Source of the DNA: Caulobacter sp.
GTDB taxonomy: Bacteria > Pseudomonadota > Alphaproteobacteria > Caulobacterales > Caulobacteraceae
Direction: 5' to 3'
DNA: 64,000 bases
Assembly: GCA_016125585.1 (NCBI GenBank)
Contig: WGLL01000012.1
Span: 1 to 64,000 of the forward strand
Numbering within the stretch: position 1 is the first letter of the stretch; each line of letters starts with the position of its first letter. The notes beneath the pieces were generated by a model. It did no database searches, was not told the DNA's origin, and was given only the letters and a program-made list of their open reading frames with translations. This document shows, in pieces, positions 52,980 through 60,514 of the stretch. The translations under genes were made by a program, and so were the position numbers.

Positions 52980-53461
52980 CCGATGTCAGCGTCGCCAACC
53001 GCGATCTGTCGCTGCTGGCGCCCCGGTTCAGACAATCGGTGACCGACGCCCTGGCCGCCTGCAAGGCCGCGGGACTCGACGCCAAGGTCAACGAAGGCTT
53101 TCGCAGCAACGCCCGGCAGGCCTGGCTCTACGCCCAGGGCCGCACCCGGCCGGGAAACCGGGTCACCAACGCCCCGACGGCCCTGACCAGCTGGCACGGC
53201 TACGGCCTGGCGGTGGACGTCATCCACCAGACCCGGGGCTATGAGCCCTTCGGCAAGGACCGCGCCGCTAACGAGCGCTGGTTCGCCGATGTGGCGGCGG
53301 TGTTCAAGCAGCACGGCTGCAACTGGGGCGGCGACTGGACCCATCCCGACACGCCGCACATGCAGTGGGGCAAATGCCGCCCCAGCCCGTCGGACAGGGC
53401 GCGGGAACTGATCGCCAGCGGCGGCGTCGAGGCGGTCTGGAGCGCTGTGGGGGCGGTCTAG
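52976..53461 (+). CDS. M15-family peptidase (L,D-type endopeptidase/carboxypeptidase)
   Basis: 161 residues. The zinc ligands are H and D in SWHGYGLAVDV and a C-terminal H in DTPHMQWG, the VanY/CwlK-type arrangement; substrate-binding residues are in NEGFRSNARQAWLYAQG. It should cleave peptide stems of peptidoglycan. There is no signal peptide, which resembles phage-type endolysins of this family. The start is GTG at 52976, coupled to the upstream membrane protein, which could help its export. Confidence 0.9.
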   Translation: MTDVSVANRDLSLLAPRFRQSVTDALAACKAAGLDAKVNEGFRSNARQAWLYAQGRTRPGNRVTNAPTALTSWHGYGLAVDVIHQTRGYEPFGKDRAANERWFADVAAVFKQHGCNWGGDWTHPDTPHMQWGKCRPSPSDRARELIASGGVEAVWSAVGAV

Positions 53462-53507
53462 GCGCGTTCCGATGAGTGGGAACCGGTAACCGGATCAAAA
53501 CGCGCGG
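53462..53507. repeat. GTTCCGATTGG hairpin repeat, copy 2
   Basis: The sequence GGCGCGTTCCGATGAGTGGG, then AACCGGTAACCGGATCAAAACGCGC, directly after the M15 peptidase stop. It is the most diverged of three copies. The outer arms GCGCGTT and AACGCGC also pair. Confidence 0.7.
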
Positions 53508-53519
53508 CCAAGAAAGACT

Positions 53520-53561
53520 CTAGAGCAGCGCGGTTTGATCCATCAAATCGCGCTGCTCTAG
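53520..53561. terminator. 42-base palindrome overlapping a stop codon
   Basis: CTAGAGCAGCGCG, TTTGAT, a short centre, ATCAAA and CGCGCTGCTCTAG form an almost perfect palindrome. Its right end includes the TAG stop of the minus-strand membrane protein gene. Located between convergent genes, it could serve as a bidirectional terminator or be an inserted palindrome. Confidence 0.6.
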
Positions 53562-54292
53562 GCTCGCTCGTCCAGTTCGCCGAGGATCATGATCTTCTGC
53601 CAGACCTTGCGGCCCAGGTCGGTGCAGAGATTTTCCACGTCGCTGGCCCCGGCGATGATCACGTGGTCGCTGCTTTCGCCGGCCATCACCGCCGCCAGCT
53701 TGCCGGTCAGGGCCAGCATCTCGGCGCAGTATTCCAGATAGCGGGTCAACTCGAACCGGCTCATGGTCCGCTCCGGCGAGGACCGGGTCTTGGGGCCGCT
53801 GGCCAGGATCACGGTCGGGTCCTTGGTCAGCTGGTGCATGTCGACGACATGGGCGAAGGCGCGCAGCTGGTGCAGCCAGTGCTGGACCCGGGCGCGGCGC
53901 AGGCGCTCCTCCAGGGTCAGCAGGAACCAGGCGCCGGCGAACATCAGCACCAGCAGGTTCACCGCCGACTCGATCACCGGGGTCAGGTTGACGACGTCAT
54001 GTCCCGGCCCGTCCAGCAGGCTGGACCAGTCGATGCTCATCGCTCCCCAGACCTGACCGCCCAGACCGGCCGCCACGACCAGCAGGACCAGGATGCGCAG
54101 GCCATAGTAGGGCCGGGTCAGGGCGCGGGCCTGCTTGCCGGCCGCGGCGGCGTTGCGCGCCAGTTCGGCGGCGACCCCGGCCAGTCCGGCCTCGGGAAAG
54201 CGCTCGGCGACCCGGTCGGCCAGCTTGACGGCCGTGGACGCCACCATGTCCGCGTCGAGACGGCGATAGGGCTGGGCCTGTCGTCTTGCCAT
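53558..54292 (-). CDS. Membrane protein of unknown function
   Basis: 244 residues. Two transmembrane helices (about 65-85, YYGLRILVLLVVAAGLGGQV, and 107-126, SAVNLLVLMFAGAWFLLTLE) are followed by a cytoplasmic helical domain (EERLRRARVQHWLHQLRAFA, HVVDMHQLTKDP, RFELTRYLEYCAEML). The ATG at 54292 follows GGGGAG. No family is recognised with confidence. It lies 49 bases downstream of the exonuclease gene on the same strand. Confidence 0.82.
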   Translation of the reverse strand: MARRQAQPYRRLDADMVASTAVKLADRVAERFPEAGLAGVAAELARNAAAAGKQARALTRPYYGLRILVLLVVAAGLGGQVWGAMSIDWSSLLDGPGHDVVNLTPVIESAVNLLVLMFAGAWFLLTLEERLRRARVQHWLHQLRAFAHVVDMHQLTKDPTVILASGPKTRSSPERTMSRFELTRYLEYCAEMLALTGKLAAVMAGESSDHVIIAGASDVENLCTDLGRKVWQKIMILGELDERA

Positions 54293-54341
54293 GGGAGCTC
54301 CCCCTCCGTTCCGGCAACAGATCACTATTTCGCCGGCTCGG

Positions 54342-55352
54342 CTATTCCTCTTCGTCTTCCTCGTATCCGACCAGCGCCAGGGCCCGGGCCGGCTGGTTGC
54401 GCAGTTCGCACCACCGCAGCAGTCCCTCTTCCCGGCCGTGGGTGATCCACACCTCGCCCGGCGACAGCTCAGCCAGGGTGGCGGTCAGTTCATCCCAGTC
54501 GGCGTGATCGCTGATGATCAGCGGCAGTTCGACGCCGCGCTGGCGGGCGCGGGCCCGGACGCTCATCCAGCCCGAACAGAAGGCGCTGACCGGTTCGGCG
54601 AACCGCCGGCTCCAGCGGTCGGCCATGGCCGAAGGCGGGCAGACGATGATCTCGCCGGCGAAGTCGCGGCCCTTCTCTTCCGTGGCCGGCGCCAGGGGTC
54701 CAAGATCGACGCTGAAATCCGCATAGAGACCGTTCAGCCGCTCCATGGCGCCATGCACATAGATGGTCCGGTCCCAGCCGCCCTCGCGCAGCAGGCGGAT
54801 CACCCGCTGGGCCTTGCCCAGGGCGTAGGCTCCCAGCAGATGGGCCCGATCCGGGAACTGGGCGACGCTGGCCAGCACCTTGGCCACCTCGCCGGCGTCG
54901 TTGGGATGGCGAAAGACCGGCAGGCCGAAGGTCGCCTCGGTGATGAAGACATCGCAGGGTACGGGCTCGAACCCGGCGCAGGTCGGGTCGCGCCGGCGCT
55001 TGTAGTCGCCGCTGACCACCATGGTCAGGCCCTTCCAGCGCACCACCGCCTGGGCCGACCCCAGCACATGACCGGCGGGCGCCAGACTGATCTGGACGCC
55101 GTCCTGCTCGGTCACCTGCCCATAGGGCGAGGCCTGGCGGCTTTCGGTGAAGGCCTCGCCATAGCGGACGTCCATGATGGCCAGGGTTTCCGGCGTCGCC
55201 AGGACGGCGCCGTGGCCCGAGCGGGCGTGGTCGGCATGGCCATGAGTGATCACCGCCCGCGCCACCGGGCGAACGGGATCGACATAGAAGTCCCCGGGCG
55301 GACAGTAGAGGCCCGCCGGGGTGGGACAGAGAAGCTGTTCGGGCCTGATCAC
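54342..55352 (-). CDS. Ligase-associated-type MBL-fold DNA exonuclease
   Basis: 336 residues. A metallo-beta-lactamase core (THGHADHARSGHG, LAPAGHVLGSAQ, VSGDYKRR) joined to a beta-CASP-like region and a closing ISDHADWDELTATL, as in the ligase-associated exonuclease family and RNase J/CPSF-like nucleases. Family members usually sit beside an ATP-dependent DNA ligase and helicase; none is here. The GTG at 55352 is preferred (GGAGCC 5-7 bases before it) over a TTG at 55379. It probably trims DNA ends during repair. Confidence 0.88.
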   Translation of the reverse strand: MIRPEQLLCPTPAGLYCPPGDFYVDPVRPVARAVITHGHADHARSGHGAVLATPETLAIMDVRYGEAFTESRQASPYGQVTEQDGVQISLAPAGHVLGSAQAVVRWKGLTMVVSGDYKRRRDPTCAGFEPVPCDVFITEATFGLPVFRHPNDAGEVAKVLASVAQFPDRAHLLGAYALGKAQRVIRLLREGGWDRTIYVHGAMERLNGLYADFSVDLGPLAPATEEKGRDFAGEIIVCPPSAMADRWSRRFAEPVSAFCSGWMSVRARARQRGVELPLIISDHADWDELTATLAELSPGEVWITHGREEGLLRWCELRNQPARALALVGYEEDEEE

Positions 55353-55443
55353 ATCGGCTCCAGCGTTCGAGGGCCTCAAAGGCTCCCGGCTCGATATAGC
55401 GCAGCCTCTGGATCAGGCGAGATTTGGCCCGTATGACCGGGGG

Positions 55444-55923
55444 ATGAGCGACCGAAGCGATATCATGGCCAACATGGCCCAGGGAATGAGCCAGGGCAGT
55501 CCCCATGCCCGCGAAATGGGCTTCGAGCTGGTCAGCATGGACGGGCGCGCGGCGATCATGAAGGCGCCCTACAAGGACATCATGGTCGGCGACCCGGACA
55601 CCGGCGTGATTGCCGGCGGGGTGGTCACCACCCTGCTGGATCACTGCTGCGGCTCGGCGGTGCATCTGGCGATGACCGAGTTCAAGATCATCGCCACCCT
55701 GGACCTGCGCATCGACTACATGCGCGCGGCCACGCCGCACAAGCCGATCTTCGCCCGGGCTGAATGCTACAAGGTGACCCGCTCGGTCGCCTTCGTCAGG
55801 GCGGTCGCCTACGACGAGACGCCGGATGATCCGGTCGCCGCCGCCCAGGCCGCCTTCATGCTCGACTCCAGCGCCGCCCGGCCCTCCGGCGGCAAGGGCC
55901 GGCCGACGGGAGAGGCGCGATGA
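55444..55923 (+). CDS. PaaI-type hotdog thioesterase (first of two)
   Basis: 159 residues. The hotdog core has IAGGVVTTLLDHCCGSAVHL on the central helix with a conserved Asp, then TLDLRIDYMRAATPHKPIFA. It likely hydrolyses acyl-CoA or phenylacetyl-CoA type thioesters in the cytoplasm. Translation may start at 55444 or 55465; the ribosome site is poor for both. The stop overlaps the ATG of a second hotdog protein (ATGA), suggesting a heteromeric enzyme. Confidence 0.88.
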   Translation: MSDRSDIMANMAQGMSQGSPHAREMGFELVSMDGRAAIMKAPYKDIMVGDPDTGVIAGGVVTTLLDHCCGSAVHLAMTEFKIIATLDLRIDYMRAATPHKPIFARAECYKVTRSVAFVRAVAYDETPDDPVAAAQAAFMLDSSAARPSGGKGRPTGEAR

Positions 55924-56333
55924 GCGCCGCCGACGACCGCCTGCAGGCGATGCTGCAGCGCATTCCCTACGCCCGCTTCCTGGGGGTGCGCGCCGAACTG
56001 GCCGGCGACGAGATGACCATGATCCTGCCCTTCGGCGAGCACATCATCGGCAATCCGGTGCTGCCGGCCATCCACGGCGGGGTGCTGGGCGCCTTCATGG
56101 AGATGACCGCCCTCGCCCAGCTCTCGATCAAGGACGGCGGCGAGCGCCAGCCGCGCGTGATCGATGTCTCGGTGGAGTATCTGCGCTCGGGCCGGCCCCT
56201 GACCACCTACGCACGGGCCGACATCAAGAAGGTCGGCCGACGCATCGCCAATGTCCATGTCGAGGCCTGGCAGGAACAGCGGGCCCAGCCGATCGCCGCC
56301 CTGCGGGCCCATTTCCTGATCACCAGCGGCTGA
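55920..56333 (+). CDS. PaaI-type hotdog thioesterase (second of two)
   Basis: 137 residues, a hotdog fold with IHGGVLGAFMEMTALAQLSI on the central helix and VIDVSVEYLRSGRPLTTYAR. In the first copy the helix has GGVVTTLLDH with Asp; here the matching position is Glu (GAFMEM). It is translationally coupled to the first copy, so the two may form a mixed oligomer. The substrate is unknown. Confidence 0.88.
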   Translation: MSAADDRLQAMLQRIPYARFLGVRAELAGDEMTMILPFGEHIIGNPVLPAIHGGVLGAFMEMTALAQLSIKDGGERQPRVIDVSVEYLRSGRPLTTYARADIKKVGRRIANVHVEAWQEQRAQPIAALRAHFLITSG

Positions 56334-56348
56334 CGCGGGTCCGGCCGG

Positions 56349-57350
56349 TCAGACCGACAGGCGCGCCTCGAGCTCGCTGAGACGGGTCCGCGTGCCCTGC
56401 AGTTCCGCGCCGTAGCGCTGCGGGTCCTCGGCGGCCAAGGTTCCGGCCAGCTCGAGGCTTTCACGATACAGATCCAGCGCCCGGACCCGGTGGCCGCGAT
56501 CCTCGCGGGCGTCGGCGAGTCGTTCGAGCGCGATGCTGAGGGCGCGCCGATCAAGGCGCCGCCCGCCCTGGTCGGCGACCAGACGGCGACGCAGGACGAC
56601 CGCCTCCTCATAGGCGCCGAGGCCTGCGTCGACCCGGCCCTCGTCGCAGGCCATGTCGCCGACATTGATCAGGGCCCCGGCCAGATCGGCGGCGGCGACC
56701 GGATCGCGCGGTTCGATCTCATGCAGCAGGCGGGCGTAGGACAGGGCCTGGCCATAGGCCTCGGCGGCGTCCTCGATGCGGCCCTGTCCCCGGCAGAAGT
56801 CGCCCAGGTCCTGAGCGGCGGCCATGCGGTCGTGATGGGTCAGGGCCAGGGCCGGCAGACGGGCCAGGATGTCGCCGGCCTCGCTCCAGGCCTCGGCCCG
56901 CACCTTGCCGCGCAGAACGGCGCGAAGCTGGCCGAAGGTTTCCTGGGGCGGACCGGAGGGGTCGGGACCCGGCGCCACCGGCGGCAGGTCGTTGCGAACC
57001 GGGGCGGGCGCCGGCGCCAGGGTCAGGGGGGCTTCGGCCGTCGGTTTGGGGGCGGGCCGGGCGACGGGAGTCGCCGCCGGCGGATCGTCGGCAAAGGTGA
57101 TCGGGGCGCCGAACCCGACGGCGGGCGCCGCGCGACGGGCCCGCTTGCGGCCTCCCGGCGTCAGATTGACCACCAGGGCCAGGGCGCCGAGGCCCAGGGC
57201 TCCCCAGCCGATCAGGGCGCGCAGGTCCTCGAACTGGGCCAGGTCGATCCGGGGCAGGGTTGGTCCCACGTCGCCCAGCGGGCGCACGATCATCCAGCCG
57301 GCGGCGGCGATCAGCAGCCCCAGCAATAGCCCGATCAGTCTCGCGACCAT
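56349..57350 (-). CDS. TPR-containing membrane protein
   Basis: 333 residues. Two N-terminal helices (about 5-22, LIGLLLGLLIAAAGWMIV, and 47-64, IGWGALGLGALALVVNL), a basic segment, a Pro/Ala-rich linker (about 90-150) and a C-terminal half with tetratricopeptide-like helical repeats (AAAQDLGDFCRGQGRIEDAA, AYGQALSYARLLHEI, LINVGDMACDEGRVDAGLGA). It is probably an inner-membrane scaffold protein. The ATG at 57350 follows GGGGAG. Confidence 0.82.
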   Translation of the reverse strand: MVARLIGLLLGLLIAAAGWMIVRPLGDVGPTLPRIDLAQFEDLRALIGWGALGLGALALVVNLTPGGRKRARRAAPAVGFGAPITFADDPPAATPVARPAPKPTAEAPLTLAPAPAPVRNDLPPVAPGPDPSGPPQETFGQLRAVLRGKVRAEAWSEAGDILARLPALALTHHDRMAAAQDLGDFCRGQGRIEDAAEAYGQALSYARLLHEIEPRDPVAAADLAGALINVGDMACDEGRVDAGLGAYEEAVVLRRRLVADQGGRRLDRRALSIALERLADAREDRGHRVRALDLYRESLELAGTLAAEDPQRYGAELQGTRTRLSELEARLSV

Positions 57351-57446
57351 GGTTAAGTCTCCCCGTCCCTGACCGGCGGAAAGGTTCAGGTCCGCGGCCT
57401 CGCCGTCAAAGCGGCTCAACCGTCAGGGGGCGCCGGGCGGCGGTGT

Positions 57447-57475
57447 AAGACCGTCCGGCGGGCGCCGGACGGTCT
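57447..57475. terminator. GC-rich hairpin between membrane protein genes
   Basis: A perfect 13-bp stem (57447-57459 with 57463-57475) with a 3-base loop. On the minus strand it follows the stop of the DUF4870-like gene by about 10 bases and probably terminates or protects that mRNA; the T tract is short. Confidence 0.65.
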
Positions 57476-57483
57476 TTCTGCCT

Positions 57484-57885
57484 CTAAAACAGCCAGCTCA
57501 TCGGCCGCGGATAGGCCTCGTCCTGCGCCAGGTAGTAGGCGCCAAGGGCGCAGCGGGCGATGAACCAGATGCCGACCACGCTGAGGATCAGGCCGCCGGC
57601 GACCACCACCGGAATGCCGACCAGCACCAGCGACAGCGGGATGCCGACCAGGATCAGGGCCAGGCCGATGATGATCCAGCCGATGCTGAGCCAGAAGGTG
57701 CGGATCAGGAAGGTGTAGTGGGTCTCCATCCGCTCGCCGGCGTTTCCGCGCTGGGCATAGGCGATGATCAGTCCGATGAAGACGGTGATCAGGGCGGAGA
57801 AGGCTCCAAACAGATACAGGCCGTAGATCACGGCCGGCGCGACCCGATCTTCATGCGGGCGCGCGACGGTGACACTGTCGGTCAT
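57484..57885 (-). CDS. DUF4870-like small membrane protein
   Basis: 133 residues with three hydrophobic segments (about 19-45, IYGLYLFGAFSALITVFIGL; 64-80; and 84-108, VVVAGGLILSVVGIWFIARC). It resembles DUF4870/Tic20-like bacterial membrane proteins of unknown function (ending GAYYLAQDEAYPRPMSWLF). The ATG at 57885 is the most likely start, although its GGAG box is about 14 bases away. It follows the PH-like membrane protein gene on the same strand. Confidence 0.82.
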   Translation of the reverse strand: MTDSVTVARPHEDRVAPAVIYGLYLFGAFSALITVFIGLIIAYAQRGNAGERMETHYTFLIRTFWLSIGWIIIGLALILVGIPLSLVLVGIPVVVAGGLILSVVGIWFIARCALGAYYLAQDEAYPRPMSWLF

Positions 57886-57968
57886 GGTGGTTTTCAAAGC
57901 TCCGGCGCCGGGATGGCGCATGGGAAGAATGTCGGTATCGCCGGGCCGTTCCGCAAATGAATACGGTG

Positions 57969-58538
57969 TCACCTTGCCGGCGCGGGGCCGCCCAGAAAGG
58001 CCCGGGGGATGTCCATCGGGTCGAAGCGGCCGGCCTGCCGGTCCAGCCAGGGCAGGGCGGCCAGGGCCAGAATGGCGACGAAGGCCAGCCGCGAAGCCAG
58101 GGCCAGGCCGATGTCGACCTGGCCGGCGCTGATCGAGAACAGTCCCAGCGCCAGCGCCCCGCCGCCCAGCAGCGCCGCGGCGCCGACGATGGTGCCTTGG
58201 GTGGCCACGGCCGGGACAGTGAAGCGGGCGGTCGGCGCGGCCTCGGCGACAGCCCGGGCCAGGGCGGCGATGAAGGGCGCGTAGGTCTCGGGCGGCGGGC
58301 CGGGCCGGAAGGACACCGCCTGACCGGAAAAGACCCCAAGCTGTCCGCGCGGCAGGCCCAGGACCGCGCCCGCCGCCAGTCGTCCCCGCGCCGGGGTCAG
58401 GTGCAGGCGCCGCACGGTCGAAAGGTCGATGCGGCGTTCGCGGCGTCCTCGCCGTTCGATCAGCACGCCCGGCTCCAGCGACCAGCTGGTCGCCGGCTGG
58501 AATGGCCCCAGCCTGGCTGTATGGCCGGCGGCGGTCAG
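57969..58538 (-). CDS. Membrane protein with PH-like N-terminal domain (start uncertain)
   Basis: Up to 189 residues from a CTG that overlaps the folB stop (CTGA). The N-terminal part (LEPGVLIERRGRRERRIDLS, then RRLHL) looks like a bacterial PH domain, and two hydrophobic helices follow (GTIVGAAALLGGGALALGLF; IGLALASRLAFVAILALAAL). Other starts: GTG at 58466 with a good GGAG site, which would cut into the domain, or ATG at 58646 inside folB. No family is certain. It sits in a run with the pteridine reductase and folB. Confidence 0.65.
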   Translation of the reverse strand: MTAAGHTARLGPFQPATSWSLEPGVLIERRGRRERRIDLSTVRRLHLTPARGRLAAGAVLGLPRGQLGVFSGQAVSFRPGPPPETYAPFIAALARAVAEAAPTARFTVPAVATQGTIVGAAALLGGGALALGLFSISAGQVDIGLALASRLAFVAILALAALPWLDRQAGRFDPMDIPRAFLGGPAPAR

Positions 58539-58966
58539 CCCCGCACCACGGTGATCTCGACCCCGGCCCCCGCCGCGTGCGGGGCCAGGGCCAGGGGTTT
58601 TTCGACCCGGATGCGGGCGCGGCTGACCCTGGGCTCGGCCAGGCATCGGGCGGCCAGATGCTCGGCGAACAGCTCGACCAGTTCGATATGGCCCTCGGCG
58701 GCCACGGCCCGGGCGGCCTCGACGACCATCTCGTAATTGACCGTGTCGGCCAGGCGGTCGGCGCCGGCCCAGGCGACGTCCAGCTCGACATCGACCACCA
58801 GCGGCTGGGTATGGCCCCGCTCATGCGGATAGACCCCGACCTCGGCCTCGATCTTGAGGCCGTGGACGAAGATCTTGCTGACCACGATCTTGCCGTCCAG
58901 GCGCGGCTCCCCGGCCGCCGGAGCGGAGTCCTTGGAGTCAGTCACGGTCATCGGGGTTGCGGCCAT
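58535..58966 (-). CDS. folB: Dihydroneopterin aldolase
   Basis: 143 residues. The FolB fold starts at residue 26 (KIVVSKIFVHGLKIEAEVGV, with the catalytic Tyr in VYPHERG), and the conserved VNYEMVVEAARAVAAEGHIE and C-terminal RVEKPLALAP follow. It converts dihydroneopterin to 6-hydroxymethyl-dihydropterin in folate synthesis. The N-terminal 25 residues are an extension. The ATG at 58966 follows GAGGG and lies 7 bases after the reductase gene. Confidence 0.94.
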   Translation of the reverse strand: MAATPMTVTDSKDSAPAAGEPRLDGKIVVSKIFVHGLKIEAEVGVYPHERGHTQPLVVDVELDVAWAGADRLADTVNYEMVVEAARAVAAEGHIELVELFAEHLAARCLAEPRVSRARIRVEKPLALAPHAAGAGVEITVVRG

Positions 58967-58973
58967 CGGGCCC

Positions 58974-59726
58974 TCACGCTTGCGGGTCGACGATATCAGG
59001 GGTGCGCCAGCCCAGATGCTGGCCCGCGTCGACGGCGATCATCTGGCCAGTCACTGACGTTGCGTCAATCAGATAGCGCAGGGCTGCGGCGATCTCGGCT
59101 GGATCCACGGCCCGGCCCAGCGGCGTTCCGGCCGCCTCGGCCTCGAACTCCCCGGGCGCCTGATGGATCGAGGCCAGGGTCGGCCCGGGCCCGATGGCGT
59201 TGACCCGGACGCGCGGCGCCAGCGCCAGGGCCATGGTCCGGGTCGCGTGCCACAGGGCGGCGCGGGACAGGCTGTAGCTGAAGAACAGGGGATTGGGCCG
59301 CCACACCCGCTGGTCCAGCAGATTGACCACAAGGCCGGACTGGCCGTCCGCCAAGGCCGCCGCGAAGGCCTGGGCCAGCAGCACCGGGGCGGTCAGGTTG
59401 ACGGCCATATGGGCCTCGAGCGAGGCGGCCGTGGCGGTCTGGAAGCGGTCATCCTCGAACAGGGAGGCGTTGTTGACCAGCAGGGTCACCGGTCCCAGCG
59501 CCCCGGCCGCCTCGATCAGGCTCTGCGGCGCGCCGGCGTCCGTCAGGTCCGCCGACAGGACCACGGCGCGGCGACCGCGTGCGCTGATGACCCCCGCGAG
59601 GCTTTCGGCCTCGCCGGCGGCGGCGCGATGGTGCAGGGCCAGGTCATAGCCGGCGTCGGCCGCGGCCAGCGCCAGCTGGCGGCCGATGCGGCGCGCCGAG
59701 CCGGTGACCAGGGCGACGCCCCTCAC
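58974..59726 (-). CDS. Short-chain dehydrogenase, pteridine reductase (FolM/PTR1)-like
   Basis: 250 residues. The cofactor motif is TGSARRIG, as in pteridine reductases, with NNAS at 85-88. D138 replaces the usual catalytic Ser, as in PTR1; Y151 is present, but the lysine of YxxxK is Arg (YSLSR, R155). The position next to folB supports a reductase of dihydropterin or dihydromonapterin. The K to R change may lower activity or reflect another substrate. The start is GTG at 59726. Confidence 0.88.
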   Translation of the reverse strand: MRGVALVTGSARRIGRQLALAAADAGYDLALHHRAAAGEAESLAGVISARGRRAVVLSADLTDAGAPQSLIEAAGALGPVTLLVNNASLFEDDRFQTATAASLEAHMAVNLTAPVLLAQAFAAALADGQSGLVVNLLDQRVWRPNPLFFSYSLSRAALWHATRTMALALAPRVRVNAIGPGPTLASIHQAPGEFEAEAAGTPLGRAVDPAEIAAALRYLIDATSVTGQMIAVDAGQHLGWRTPDIVDPQA

Positions 59727-59778
59727 GGGCGCCCCCGGCCGGTCCCGGTCAGCTGTAGGCCCGGAGAAATGATCGGCC

Positions 59779-59859
59779 TCAGTCGATCCGGCCGAATTCG
59801 TAGAGGTTCAGGCCGATGAAGGCGATGATGAACAGGGCGATGACGCCGATCGCGACCAT
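59779..59859 (-). CDS. Very small membrane protein (26 residues)
   Basis: A 26-codon frame: MVAIGVIALFIIAFIGLNLY and EFGRID. Almost all of it is one transmembrane helix with a short charged tail. AAGGAG stands 7 bases before the ATG at 59859, a near-ideal ribosome site, and codon use is normal. It lies 52 bases upstream of the pteridine reductase-like gene on the same strand. The function is unknown; its size and make-up resemble small regulatory or structural membrane peptides. Confidence 0.65.
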   Translation of the reverse strand: MVAIGVIALFIIAFIGLNLYEFGRID

Positions 59860-59955
59860 GGAAAACTCCTTGCAGGCTGTTGATCGGGTGTTAGCGGCGG
59901 GGCGTCGCGCGGGCAAGTGATTGCGGTGTCGCGGGGGAGGCGCCATCGTCGGCCC

Positions 59956-60426
59956 ATGTCCTGGCGTCGCCGCGTCGAACCCTTCGCCCGCCCCTTCGTG
60001 TTCGCCTGGTTCAAGCTGGCGCGCGGCCTGACCCTGGGCGTGCGGGGCATCGTCATTGACGCCGAGGGCAGGGTGCTGCTGGTCGAGCACACCTACACCC
60101 ACGGCTGGTATCTGCCGGGGGGCGGCGTGGAGAAGGCGGAGACGGCGCCGACCTCGCTGGAGCGGGAACTTCAGGAAGAGGCCGGGGTGCGGCTGACCGG
60201 GCCCGCGCGTCTGCTCAGCGTCCATTCCAACCACGCCCACCACCCCAACGACCATGTGCTGGTCTATCTCTGCCCGTCCTGGGAGCCCTGTCCGGCCACC
60301 AGCCAGGGCGAGATTTCCCGGGTCGGCTGGTTCGCCCCCGACGCCCTGCCGGACGACCTGCGGCCCGGCCACCGCCGACGGATCGAGGAAGCCTTCCTTG
60401 GCCGGCCGGTCGAGCCGCACTGGTAG
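59956..60426 (+). CDS. Nudix hydrolase
   Basis: 156 residues. The Nudix box G-x5-E-x7-REUxEExGU is intact (GGVEKAETAPTSLERELQEE then AGV). The N-terminal part (RGLTLGVRGIVIDAEGRVLL) is typical of ADP-ribose/nucleoside diphosphate-X hydrolases. Substrate unknown, cytoplasmic. The ATG at 59956 has no strong ribosome site. It is divergent from the 26-residue gene. Confidence 0.92.
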   Translation: MSWRRRVEPFARPFVFAWFKLARGLTLGVRGIVIDAEGRVLLVEHTYTHGWYLPGGGVEKAETAPTSLERELQEEAGVRLTGPARLLSVHSNHAHHPNDHVLVYLCPSWEPCPATSQGEISRVGWFAPDALPDDLRPGHRRRIEEAFLGRPVEPHW

Positions 60427-60514
60427 ACGAGACGGCTTTCCCCGCCGCGGGCGAACGGCTTAAGCTGCATCGACCGCCCGCAGAGGCGCGCCCCCCCCCG
60501 GAGAGGAACCGCCC

